Shown piece by piece: positions 10,878-22,559 of a stretch of 64,000 nt of DNA. A program made the position numbers and the translations under genes. Position 1 is the stretch's first letter. Every line of letters starts with the position of its first letter. This DNA is from Eledone cirrhosa. Lineage: Eukaryota; Mollusca; Cephalopoda; Octopoda; Eledonidae. The notes beneath the pieces are model-generated. The model saw only the letters and a program-made list of their open reading frames with translations. It was not told where the DNA came from and searched no databases. The stretch spans positions 101,569,089-101,633,088 of the forward strand of contig OZ024746.1 of NCBI GenBank assembly GCA_964016885.1, read 5' to 3'.

Positions 10878-11842
10878 GCAATGTCGTAATACCTCTTTCA
10901 ATGACAATACACACAGATCCTAATTCCTTAGTCATATATAGTTTGCAAGGAATTCTGAAGCCGCAAATTTACTGCATGGTGTTACTTTGGAAGAATATGC
11001 AGGCATTCCCGGGTACCTCTGCTATATAAAGTAGTATAAGTGAGGACTTTGTTGGGTAGAAATAGCAGCCAAATTTCCTTCAAATCCCACCTTACTTTCT
11101 CAGGTATGTATATATGTATGAAGCAAAAAGGAATGGTTCTATGTGATAACTCGATCTACTAGAAATATTAGCAAAATCCATTTCAAATCCCAAACAACTG
11201 TCTTACACACATACATGTGTATGTATGTATCTATGTATGTCATGTGAGCCTCTATAACTGTTGGTATAGCTAATAGAAATAGAAAACACATCTCCCTCAA
11301 ACAAGATCCTACTGCCATAGAGGCAAAGATTGGTGAAAGCTACAGTGTACAAATTTAAATACACTTTCCCCGAATTACAGAAATGAGTAAGTAAATGCTT
11401 CATTCAATCATAAACCAATGCTAAATTTATTTTCTTATTTTATTTATGGTTTTTAAAATAGTCTTTACAGATTGTTTGAATTTCAGAGGTTCAGATTGAG
11501 CAAAAAAAAAAAAAAGAAATAAAAGGATAAATAAAAAAATCTAAATGTATTTTTTTGGTCATGCCCTTTTCACTGACAACATACCTAATGATTCATCTAT
11601 GAGTAAAGCATTATATATGCTGATTGTAATAGGGAGCAGTATTCAAAAAATCACCACTGGAAAAAACTAATATTTTTCTCTAGATGATTTACTTTGACCA
11701 AACGGCAATACATTTTCTGCTATAATTCTTTCTTTGGTTAAAATTCAGCAATCATATTTGAATGGTCAAATATTTTGTAATGTGTGCTAAATATATTGTA
11801 ACTTTCATAAAATACCCGGGTATCACTGGGTAGCTCAGCTAG
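10878..11842 (+). other. Helitron 3' non-coding region and terminus
   Basis: No gene in this stretch. It contains TATG microsatellites near 11105 and 11215, an A run near 11500, and at 11814-11842 the terminus: a short imperfect hairpin (cccgg ... ctggg) followed by CTAG and then host T. The hairpin-plus-CTRR end is the standard Helitron termination signal. Confidence 0.7.
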
Positions 11843-11929
11843 TATAATATATATTATAAATAATATATATTCATGATATAATACATATATATAATACAAT
11901 ATATATATTTTCTCTAATAACCAATTTTT

Positions 11930-12433
11930 TCACTCACTTGTTAATTTGTGTTTGATTTGAGATATGTTGGTTGAGTTGGGAGGGGTTGTAGCATAGTATC
12001 TAGACTCCTAGTCATCACGTAAATCTCTGAAGCAGTAGCCAATCGGTTGACAGTATTTTGATGACATGTAGGGATTTCAGTTGCTACTGTACTACTGTGT
12101 CGCCTGTCACATTTACTGCTATACACAACATGGACTAGAATTGAATTCTTTCGATTGATTGGTTATTGATTAGATGAGACCCACTGATGAAGCCACATGC
12201 ACTGATTGTGCATTATTGCATAATAAATGGAGACAATGCTGTACGCTCTCTTGCTGCATTAAGTGTGGCTGAAACTCAAGTATGGGTATAAATTTATGGT
12301 ACCCATTTACGTGTGTTGTATTGAAGCAATTAACTTTGTGTCTACTCTGGGATTTATATATAACCTTACCTATTGAGTATGCTGAGATGCAACTGGTGCT
12401 ATAAAGGAAACCTTATGCTTCTCCTGTCAACTT

Positions 12434-12440
<7 letters not shown>
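11930..12440 (+). repeat. Small repeat unit carrying a hammerhead
   Basis: About 500 bp between AT microsatellites with no coding potential, enclosing the hammerhead at 12179-12287. AT-rich simple repeats on both sides resemble the setting of the other hammerhead units here. Confidence 0.5.
12179..12287 (+). ncRNA. Hammerhead ribozyme candidate 3, long stem II insert
   Basis: Stem I ACCCA/UGGGU, core CUGAUGA (12184-12190), stem II AGCCACA pairing perfectly with UGUGGCU (12264-12270) and enclosing about 70 nt, GAAA (12271-12274), stem III ACU-CA-AGU, cleavage-site A (12282). Every helix is Watson-Crick and its sequence differs from the other families here, which argues against coincidence. 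Confidence 0.78.
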
Positions 12441-12465
<25 letters not shown>

Positions 12466-12483
12466 TATATGGTATACATAATA

Positions 12484-12672
12484 TAATTGTTTCTACTTTT
12501 GGCTCAAGGCCAGCAATTACCCCAGTGCATCACTGGTACTTTATTTTATCAACCCCATAAGGTTGAAAGGCAAAGCTATCTTCGGCAGGATTTGAACTCA
12601 AACCGTAAAGGGCCGTAACTCTATGCTGCAAAGCATAGCGTCCAACCCTCTACTGATACTGCCATCCATATA
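12484..12672 (-). mobile_element. tRNA-derived SINE (family B), minus strand
   Basis: Reverse complement contains AGTTCAAATCC, a Pol III B box, with an A-box-like segment near its start. The tail carries ctggccttgagccaaaag. Related pieces: 6539, 15625 and 63595. Pol III-transcribed non-autonomous retroposon. Confidence 0.72.
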
Positions 12673-12773
12673 TACAGCTTCCCCCCACCTCTTTCTTGTA
12701 TATCTTTGTCATCTCCTGTGAGATTCAATGTTTTGAGATCAGCTCTCAACACTTCTTTGCATTTGTAAACCCA

Positions 12774-12775
<2 letters not shown>

Positions 12776-12818
<43 letters not shown>

Positions 12819-12837
12819 TCATCATCATCATCTTCGA
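12776..12837. repeat. (TA)n followed by (ATC)n
   Basis: Perfect TA run, then atcatcatcatc, the reverse of the LINE tail that begins here on the minus strand. Confidence 0.9.
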
Positions 12838-13207
12838 TTAACGTCCATCTTCCACGCTAGCATGGGTTAGATGGGAGTTGTCCCACTATAGGCAAGGTTG
12901 GTCGGGTAACCATGTCTCGCTCATATAGGACTATCTGGCAGGTTTTCTACGGCTGGATGACCTTCCTAACACCAACCACATTTACAGAGTGGACTGGGAG
13001 GTTTTTACCGTGTTACCTACATGGCCACATTACAGCGTGGACTGTGTGTTTTTTTTTGTCGTGACACCTACACGATCTCAATCTCATTATCTCATTTATT
13101 TGGACTGGATGTTGTGGTACCAACTTTACAGAGAGAGGGTGGTGTTGCTGGGAGTGGGAGGATAGGGTAGAGTAGTGGATTGGGGTGTATATTTGGTTAA
13201 GAGGTGC

Positions 13208-14083
13208 CTACTGACTGTAGGTTTCGCTTTGTAGATAGGCAAGGTGGGTCTTCTGTATTACTGCAGAGCGCCAAAGATCTCGGTCCAGTGACATTGTCTT
13301 TGAGAGGTGCAAATGTGTAAGGTCGGAATATATCAGATCGTCCCAGGTTTTTCTGGGTCTACTTACCCCGTAACTTCCAGCAATTTTGATCGCCCTGCAC
13401 TTTTTTATACAGCTGTCGTCTTTCATGCACATCACGTGGCCATACCAACGTAGTCTTCTCTCAAGTAAACAGCATCTGATCCCTCTTATTCATAATTTCT
13501 CACTTAGTTCATTTATGCTTTGCCGTTCACATATATTACTATTACACATCCAACGGAGCATGCATGCTTCATTCCTTTCCAGTCTGCGCAGGTCCTCTGC
13601 ACACAATGCCCATGTCTCACTGCCATGTAGCATTGCTGTTCATATACAGGCATCATACAATCTGCCTTTAATTTTTAGAGAGAAACCTTTTGTAGCCAAC
13701 TGCGGTATAAGCTCTCTGAACTTTTTCCATCCTATTCTGACTCTGGCTACTGTACTTTCAGTGCACCCACCACCACTGCTGATTTTGTCACCCAGGTAAT
13801 GGAAAGTGTCCACTATTTCTATAGAACCATCTGGGCAATAGGAGCTAGTATCCTGTGGGCACTTGCTCCTTATTGCACCTGAGCATCGGCCACATATTAT
13901 ATCTACGTTCTTAGATAGTTTACCTGTGATCACACTACATCTTTTATGTACCCATAGTTTGCATTTGGGACATAAAATGGAATTTCTGCTTACTCCTTTC
14001 CTACACACTGAGCATGGCCATTTCCCTGAGGGCACAGGTGCCCTATTTTCCTTTCTACAAACTAGAACTTTAGTCTTAGACAA
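13208..14083 (-). pseudogene. RTE LINE C-terminal region
   Basis: After reverse transcriptase the frame 14083-13640 carries a Cys/His-rich segment (CSVCRKGV, CPKCKLWVHKRC, CGRCSGAI), a zinc-binding motif of PHD/RING-like spacing, then VDTFHYLGD and STVARVRIGWKKF. After a shift, 13435-13208 carries MKDDSCIKKCRAIKI and GRPRKTWDDLI-like sequence and ends near the stop at 13208. These parts are known in RTE-type polyproteins of molluscs; the role of the Cys-rich part is not established. Confidence 0.75.
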
Positions 14084-14090
14084 GTTAACT

Positions 14091-15127
14091 TTAAGGACTT
14101 TTGATTCTAGGCCATGCTTCCATGTTTGGAATTTCTTCTCTAGATTCAGCTATGAGAGTTAGATAATCTGTGTATAGAAGTCCCCATGGGCAGCCAGTCT
14201 TAAACTCCTCTGTTATAGCCTGAAGGGCAATAATAAATAGGAGGAGGCTAAGGACAGAGCCTTGATGAAGACCAACTTTTACACTAAATTCTTCACAATA
14301 TTCATTGTTAATTCTAACCTTACTGACTGTTTCTTTATACATGGCTTGTATAGCTCGCACAAGCCATTCATCTACACCTAGTTTTCTAAGAGCCCACCAG
14401 ATAATGGAGTGGGGGACTCTGTCAAAGGCTTTCTCCAGCTCTACAAAAGCTAAGTAGAGGGGTTTACTTTTAGCTAGGTACTTCTCCTGTAGTTGACGTA
14501 CAAGGAAAAGAGCATCAGTGGTATTTTTAACTCACACAAACCCAAACTGCATTTAATCTAGTAGTTAATGATGATGCTGCTACGCCAGTCTTTTGGTATG
14601 ACCCCATTCTGTATTGCTTGGTTAACTATACGGGTGACCATAGTGTGTCCCACCATTCCAGATGCCTTCAACATTTCAGCAACTATCTCTGAAGGCCCAG
14701 CTGCCTTGCTTGTCTTCATTTCTTTGATTGCTTTACTTATAATACTACCTTTAACTTGCACCGCTGGTCCCTCTATTGGATCAATTTGGAGCAGACCATC
14801 TTTTTCCCATTTATTCTCCTCATTTAATAGTCTCTTGTAGTGACACTTCCAAGCTATCTTCTTATTATTATCAATGAGGGCAAGTACACCATCATCATTA
14901 CGGACACACTTCTCCCCGACAATATCACGGTTTTCCTTGACACATTGTCTAGCAACCCTGAACACCTCACAATTTTGGTCCTCACGTTGTAGAACATGCT
15001 TGAACTTTCTATCTTCTGCTTCCCTTTTTTCAAGGTTCACTTGTCTCCTAGCTTCTCTCCTGGTCACTTGATAGTGTTCTTTACTTCCCCCATCCTGCCA
15101 TATGCACATAAATATTTTGACTAGCAT
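14091..15127 (-). pseudogene. RTE LINE reverse transcriptase
   Basis: Copies LINE RNA into DNA at the target site. Seen on the minus strand: REDQNCEVFRVARQ, EIVAEMLKASG and NGVIPKDW (15127-14558), then in another frame a segment decoding LEKAFDRVPHSIIWWALRK, and in 14360-14091 VGLHQGSVLSLLLFIIAL followed by LLYTDYLTLIAES. The catalytic box expected as Y/F-A-D-D reads Y-T-D-Y, so the second Asp is lost. The enzyme would be inactive even without the frameshifts. Confidence 0.85.
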
Positions 15128-15130
15128 GTA

Positions 15131-15620
15131 ACAGTTTACATAGAATCTGCCAAGCTATGATTAGAATATGAAACAGCTAATGATGCTGAAAGAAATCCAC
15201 TATAAAAAGAAAAAGAAATAACACTGAAGATAAGAAGAAAGAAATATTTGCTGCAAAACAAGGAATTAAACATGGAAAATACTGTAAACTATTAGCCTAG
15301 TAGGCCTACTGTCAATGCCTAAAGGGTAAAAACAAAAACATAGATCTTAGCATAGTTGCTATGAGAAAATCTGAGACCTGACGCTAACTATTTATTCTGG
15401 TCATGAGTATCTATGCTAAATGATCTATCAATGTTATTCAGGTACCAAATATGAAAAGATTTTCATGTATTTTTTTATAAACGTGTGTGATTTAACTGAT
15501 AGCAGGGTTTTTATAGGAGTTCCTCTCACACACACTGAAACATGCACTTAGAATCTCCACAACACACAGACAGACATATACAGATTCACAATTAATGATA
15601 TCATATAGATCTATATTTCT
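15131..15620. other. No gene seen
   Basis: AT-rich sequence without a credible coding frame, Pol III boxes or tandem array. Confidence 0.5.
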
Positions 15621-15624
15621 AAAA

Positions 15625-15800
15625 TGGTTTCTAAGTTTGGCACAAGGATAGTAATTTGGGGGAGAAAGGGTAGTCCATTATATGACCTCTAATGCTTGAC
15701 TGGTATTTATTGACTCCAGAAAGATGATATACAATGTTGACCATGCTGGGATTTGAACTCAGAATGAATACTACCAAACATGTTACCAGCCCCCTAACAT
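15625..15800 (-). mobile_element. SINE (family B), minus strand
   Basis: Starts with tttctaagtttggcacaagg, continues with a tggtatttattgactcc segment and gggatttgaactcagaatg (reverse of a B box), matching the order of the copy at 12484-12672. Diverged. Confidence 0.65.
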
Positions 15801-15804
15801 CTCT

Positions 15805-16026
15805 GCCCATCCATCACATTGAAAGTCATGCTGTTCTACTGTTTTGTCCACCATGACAACACCAAGAATCCTTCCATGAGTGCATGCAAGCATGGCAGAA
15901 AAGCATGGAAAACTGCATAAGACTCCAGGGGGATTACTTTGAAGGAGAAAACTCTTAGTGTGAAGTTTGGGTCTGAAATAAATCTTTTGTTACATCAGTC
16001 CTGGAACTTTTCTGACCCACCTCGTA
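15805..16026 (+). mobile_element. mariner transposon 3' end
   Basis: The end of a mariner transposase is seen, with residues CIRLQGDYFEGEN in one frame (about 15911-15949), then a non-coding stretch ending tggaacttttctgacccac-ctcg followed by TA. That is the typical mariner terminal inverted repeat at a TA target. The 5' part and catalytic core are missing. Confidence 0.75.
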
Positions 16027-16434
16027 TATATGTGTATGTATGTATGCAATTGTATATTTGTTATATGAGTATATGTAGAGAGCTGTATGTGAGTACATGA
16101 GTACCAGAGATATGTAAGTTGCTATCTGTCTTGTTTTTCATGTCCGAACTGTAGCCCCCACCCTCACTACCTGTCAAGAACAGTATGACTTATAGCCTAG
16201 CGAACGCTTAACGCAAGTGTGGCAGTGGAGGCAGGCAAACAGTCTTCCATGCATGAATGCACGCGACAACTTGACTGGATGAGAGATAGATGTTACTTTG
16301 TGGATAGACTGATGATAGAGATGATAAAATAATGAACCAATAAGTGGACACAAAATATCACGTTAGAATGTGCTGAATATATCAACCGAGTGGAGAAATT
16401 CTCACACAGAATCAGAGGCGAGATTGCTTACGGA
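16027..16434. other. No gene seen; leads into hammerhead repeat
   Basis: TATG microsatellite near 16030-16080, then sequence with no credible coding frame. 16340-16434 is probably the body of the family C hammerhead repeat that follows. Confidence 0.4.
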
Positions 16435-16528
16435 GGCATATCTGAGGATTTTTCAATTCCAGAGTCAGGTTCAACCAATAATAGATCATTCCTTGAGCTG
16501 ATTGACAGTGAAACATATGTAATATGTT
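16435..16528 (+). ncRNA. Hammerhead ribozyme candidate 4, family C
   Basis: Stem I GGCAUAU/AUAUGUU (7 bp with G-U pairs), core CUGAGGA (16442-16448), stem II with UCAAU/AUUGA above a four-base internal loop and a roughly 45-nt insert, GAAA (16510-16513), fully self-complementary stem III ACAUAUGU, cleavage-site A (16521). Position 7 of the core is known to tolerate any base. Confidence 0.75.
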
Positions 16529-16659
16529 ATTAAATATGTTATGATACAACACTGATTCTTTGTTCCTTTGTTCCTATACTATTATACTCTGCTCTGCATG
16601 AGCATCGACTGCTCACACGGCATAACAACTACGGACGCCATTTTTCTTGCAACCATACA

Positions 16660-16665
16660 TACATT

Positions 16666-16700
<35 letters not shown>

Positions 16701-16850
16701 TGTGTATGTATGTGTGTATGTATGTGTGTGTGTGTAAGCTGTTAGTTACTGTAATACAAATATGTGGACACTTTCAGAAAATAGTATATATTAGTATACA
16801 TTAGTATATATTAGTATATAATAGTATATATTAGTATATATCAGTATAGT
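16660..16850. repeat. (TA)n, (GA)n, (TG)n and ATTAGTATAT repeats
   Basis: Compound microsatellite from 16660 to about 16735, then about seven units of a 10-11-bp repeat (tagtatatat) at 16780-16850. Confidence 0.85.
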
Positions 16851-17392
16851 GTCTGGATTAGTGTTACATGGCCTTTATTTCTTTCCTAATCATCCACAAG
16901 TATATACACTCTATATACCCACAACTATATACAATCTATATACATAGAATTATTGTCTGTAACAAAATCAATCTGTTCTGTGTAATAGTTTGTTAAGACA
17001 TTGATACATATATTTACTTACTGAGAGCTTTAAACCTCAGTCCTGCAGTATAGTGCAGTCATATCAACTTACAATTTTGCTAATCAAATAGTTTTTCTGT
17101 AATAACAGTTGTAGGAGATTTACACACAAGAAAGCAGGGAAGTGGGAAAGACAGGTGGTTAAAATCACTGCTTACAACATTGAAAATCACTCCAGCCAAG
17201 TGTGGAAAAGCGGATGTAAAAACAAAGATGATAATGATGATATATAAATAGTTTTTGTATTTGTTTTGCAAGATTTCTTTATCTGAAAACCTGTGTTGAA
17301 ACAGATATTGTTATACTTCGGGAGGGTCATACTGCCAATAAAAACACATGCACCTGTTGAGTTTCACTTCAATTTATTATAATTTCCCAATC
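16851..17392. other. No gene seen
   Basis: AT-rich sequence with no credible coding frame. 17080-17240 ends in a gatgatgat-like stretch that could be an eroded LINE tail. Confidence 0.4.
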
Positions 17393-20300
17393 ATCCTGAA
17401 TTGTCTAATCTTATACACAAGAGTGGACCACTATATACCACTGAATTATCTGTTATACACCAGAGTGGACCACTATATACCACTGAATTATCTGTTATAC
17501 ACCAGAGTGGACCACTATATACCACTGAATTATCTGTTATACACCAGAGTGGACCACTATATACCACTGAATTATCTGTTATACACCAGATTGGACCACT
17601 ATATACCACTGAATTATCTGTTATACACCAGAGTGGACCACTATATACCATACTGAATTATCTGTTATACACCAGAGTGGACCACTATATACCACTGAAT
17701 TATCTGTTATACACCAGAGTGGACCACTATATACCATACTGAATTATCTGTTATACACCAGAGTGGACCACTATATACCACTGAATTATCTGTTATACAC
17801 CAGAGTGGACCACTATATACCACTGAATTATCTGTTATACACCAGAGTGGACCACTATATACCACTGAATAATCTGTTATACACCAGAGTGGACCACTAT
17901 ATACCACTGAATAATCTGTTATACACCAGATTGGACCACTATATACCACTGAATTATCTGTTATACACCAGAGTGGACCACTATATACCATACTGAATTA
18001 TCTGTTATACACCAGAGTGGACCACTATATACCACTGAATTATCTGTTATACACCAGAGTGGACCACTATATACCATACTGAATTATCTGTTATAACCAG
18101 AGTGGACCACTATACACCACTGAATTATCTGTTATACACCAGAGTGGACCACTATATACCACTGAATAATCTGTTATACACCAGATTGGACCACTATATA
18201 CCACTGAATTATCTGTTATACACCAGAGTGGACCACTATGTACCATACTGAATTATCTGTTATACACCAGAGTGGACCACTATATACCATATTGAATTAT
18301 CTGTTATATACCAGAGTGGACCACTATATACCACTGAATTATCTGTTATACACCAGAGTGGACCACTATATACCATACTGAATTATCTGTTATACACCAG
18401 AGTGGACCACTATATACCATACTGAATTATCTGTTATATACCAGAGTGGACCACTATATACCACAGAATTATCTGTTATACACCAGAGTGGACCACTATA
18501 TACCACTGAATTATCTGTTATACACCAGAGTGGACCACTATATACCACTGAATTATCTGTTATGCACCAGAGTGGACCACTATATACCATACTGAATTAT
18601 CTGTTATACACCAGAGTGGACCACTATATACCACTGAATTATCTGTTATACACCAGAGTGGACCACTATATACCACTGAATTATCTGTTATACACCAGAG
18701 TGGACCACTATATACGATACTGAATTATCTGTTATACACCAGAGTAGACCACTATATACCACTGAATTATCTGTTATGCACCAGAGTGGACCACTATATA
18801 CCATACTGAATTATCTGTTATACACCAGAGTGGACCACTATATACCACTGAATTATCTGTTATACACCAGAGTGGACCACTATATACCACTGAATTATCT
18901 GTTATACACCAGAGTGGACCACTATATACCACTGAATTATCTGTTATGCACCAGAGTGGACCACTATATACCATACTGAATTATCTGTTATACACCAGAG
19001 TGGACCACTGTATACCATACTGAATTATCTGTTATACATCAGAGTGGACCACTATATACCACTGAATTATCTGTTATACACCAGAGTGGACCACTATATA
19101 CCATACTGAATTATCTGTTATACACCAGAGTGGACCACTATATACCATACTGAATTATCTGTTATACACCAGAGTGGACCACTATATACCACTGAATTAT
19201 CTGTTATACACCAGAGTGGACCACTATATACCACTGAATTATCTGTTATATACCAGAGTGGACCACTATATACCATACTGAATTATCTGTTATACACCAG
19301 ATTGGACCAGTATATACCAGTGAATTATCTGTTATACACCAGAGTGGTCCACTATATACCATACTGAATTATCTGTTATATACCAGAGTGGACCACTATA
19401 TACCACTGAATTATCTGTTATACACCAGAGTTGACCACTATATACCATACTGAATTATCTGTTATATACCAGAGTGGACCACTATATACCACTGAATTAT
19501 CTGTTATACACCAGAGTGGACCACTATATACCACTGAATTATCTGTTATACACCAGAGTGGACCACTATATACCATACTGAATTATCTGTTATACACCAG
19601 AGTGGACCACTGTATACCATACTGAATTATCTGTTATACATCAGAGTGGACCACTCTATATCACTGAATTATCTGTTATACACCAGAGTGGACCACTATA
19701 TACCATACTGAATTATCTGTTATACACCAGAGTGGACCACTATATACCATACTGAATTATCTGTTATACACCAGAGTGGACCACTATATACCACTGAATT
19801 ATTTGTTATACACCAGTGTGGACCACTATATACCACTGAATTATCTGTTATATACCAGAGTGGACCACTATATACCACTGAATTATCTGTTATACACCAG
19901 AGTGGACCACTATATACCATACTGAATTATCTGTTATATACCAGAGTGGACCACTATGTACCATACTGAATTATCTGTTATACACGAGAGTGGACCACTA
20001 TATACCATATTGAATTATCTGTTATATACCAGAGTGGACCACTATATACCACTGAATTATCCGTTATACACCAGAGTGGACCACTATATACCACACTGAA
20101 TTATCTGTTATATACCAGAGTGGACCACTATATACCATCCTGAATTATCTGTTATACACCAGAGTGGACCACTATATACCACTGAATTATCTGTTATACA
20201 CCAGAGTGGACCACTATATACCACTGAATAATCTGTTATACACCAGATTGGACCACTATATACCACTGAATTATCTGTTATACACCAGAGTGGACCACTA

Positions 20301-22457
20301 TATACCACTGAATTATCTGTTATACACCAGAGTGGACCACTATATACCACTGAATAATCTGTTATACACCAGATTGGACCACTATATACCACTGAATTAT
20401 CTGTTATACACCAGAGTGGACCACTATATACCATACTGAATTATCTGTTATATACCAGAGTGGACCACTATATACCACTGAATTATCTGTTATACACCAG
20501 AGTGGACCACTATATACCATACTTAATTATCTGTTATATACCAGAGTGGACCACTATATACCACTGAATTATCTGTTATACACCAGAGTGGACCACTATA
20601 TACCACTGAATTATCTGTTATACACCAGAGTGGACCACTATATACCATACTGAATTATCTGTTATACACCAGAGTGGACCACTATATACCATACTGAATT
20701 ATCTGTTATACACCAGAGTGGACCACTATATACCACTGAATTATCTATTATACACCAGAGTGGACCACTATATACCACTGAATTATCTGTTATACACCAG
20801 AGTGGACCGCTATATACCACTGCATTATCTGTTATACACCAGAGTGGACCACTATATACCACTGAATTATCTGTTATATACCAGAGTGGACCACTATATA
20901 CCATCCTGAATTGTCTAATCTTATACACCAGAGTGGACCACTATATACCATACTGAATTATCTGTTATACACCAGAGTGGACCACTATATACCACTGAAT
21001 TATCTGTTATACACCAGAGTGGACCACTATATACCACTGAATTATCTGTTATACACCAGAGTGGACCACTATATACCATACTGAATTATCTGTTATATAC
21101 CAGAGTGGACCACTATATACCATCATGAATTATCTGTTATATACCAGAGTGGACCACTATATACTACTGAATTATCTGTTATACACCAGAGTGGACCACA
21201 TTATACCATATTGAATTATCTGTTATACACCAGAGTGGACCACTATATACCATACTCAATTATCTGTTATACACCAGAGTGGACCACTATATACCATACT
21301 GAATTATCTGTTATATACCAGAGTGGACCACTATATACCATCCTGAATTATCTGTTATACACCAGAGTGGACCACTATATACCATACTGAATTATCTGTT
21401 ATATACCAGAGTGGACCACTATATACCACTGAATTATCTGTTATACACCAGAGTGGACCACTATATACGATACTGAATTATCTGTTATATACCAGAGTGG
21501 ACCACTATATTCCATACTGAATTATCTGTTATATACCAGAGTGGACCACTATATACCACTGAATTATCTGTTATACACCAGAGTGGACCACTATATACTA
21601 CTGAATTATCTGTTATACACCAGAGTGGACCACTATATACCATCCTGAATTATCTGTTATACACCAGAGTGGACCACTACATACCATACTGAATTATCTG
21701 TTATACACCAGAGTGGACCACTATGTACCATACTGAATTATCTGTTATACACCAGAGTGGACCACTATATACCATACTGAATTATCTGTTATACACCAGA
21801 GTGGACCACTATATACCACTGAATTATCTGTTATACACCAGAGTGGACCACTATATACCATACTGAATTATCTGTTATACACCAGAGTGGACCACTATAT
21901 ACCATACTGAATTATCTGTTATACACCAGAGTGGACCACTATATACCATACTGAATTATCTGTTATACACCAGAGTGGACCACTATATGCCATACTGAAT
22001 TATCTGTTATACACCAGAGTGGACCACTATATACCATATTGAATTATCTGTTATATACCAGAGTGGACCACTATATACCACTGAATTATCTGTTATACAC
22101 CAGAGTGGACCACTATATACCATACTGAATTATCTGTTATACACCAGAGTGGACCACTATATACCATACTGAATTATCTGTTATACACCAGAGTGGACCA
22201 CTATATACCACTGAATTATCTGTTATACACCAGAGTGGACCACTATATACCATACTGAATTATCTGTTATACAACAGAGTGGACCACTATATACCACTGA
22301 ATTATCTGTTATACACCAGAGTGGACCACTATATACCACTGAATTATCTGTTATACACCAGAGTGGACCACTATATACCACTGAATTATCTGTTATACAC
22401 CAGAGTGGACCACTATATACCACTGAATTATCTGTTATATACCAGAGTGGACCACTA
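17393..22457. repeat. 42/44-bp minisatellite, about 117 copies, 5.05 kb
   Basis: Unit ttatacaccagagtggacca plus ctatataccactgaattatctg (42 bp). A 44-bp variant reads ccatactg in place of ccactg. Because 42 is divisible by three, runs of 42-bp units give open frames of a repeated 14-residue peptide; each 44-bp unit shifts the frame. The array's first unit, with the rare gaattgtctaatct, recurs inside at 20903-20930, which marks a block duplication. No sign of a real gene. Confidence 0.97.
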
Positions 22458-22559
22458 TGAAATAATTCTTATAGACCCTGCAACCTTTTCTCATGGTAAA
22501 GGAAAAAAATGAAACATTAAAAGGATAGGTTTTGGTGGCTGCATGTATGAAATCTAAAT

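Larger units (their letters stand above)
5215..11842 (+). mobile_element. Helitron, about 6.6 kb, both termini recognisable, coding region broken
   Basis: Rolling-circle transposon. Seen: a TC-start 5' end at about 5215 (TCTATCTATATATATA followed by a TCTGTGTGTCCG segment) directly after an A, and a 3' end CTAG at 11839-11842 followed by T, preceded by a short GC hairpin. Insertion between A and T, TC start and CTRR end are Helitron hallmarks. Inside, in order, lie the N-terminal region, Rep (HUH) endonuclease and PIF1-type helicase. It sits next to an RTE tail. Several in-frame stops and frameshifts show it is dead. The 5' boundary could instead be the TC at 5219. Confidence 0.82.
12815..15130 (-). 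mobile_element. RTE-type LINE, 5'-truncated, minus strand
   Basis: Non-LTR retrotransposon, the longest copy in the window. On the minus strand it runs from a pre-RT segment (15127) through reverse transcriptase and the C-terminal region (13510-13208) to a 3' UTR and GAT-repeat tail at about 12815. The endonuclease is absent; a separate endonuclease fragment lies at 37032. Frame changes near 14540, 14370, 14085 and 13510 show decay. It is flanked by SINEs. Confidence 0.85.

Noticed and set aside
17348..22512. Frames of 60-113 codons in the 42/44-bp array
   Set aside because: Periodic artefacts on both strands, broken by each 44-bp unit.
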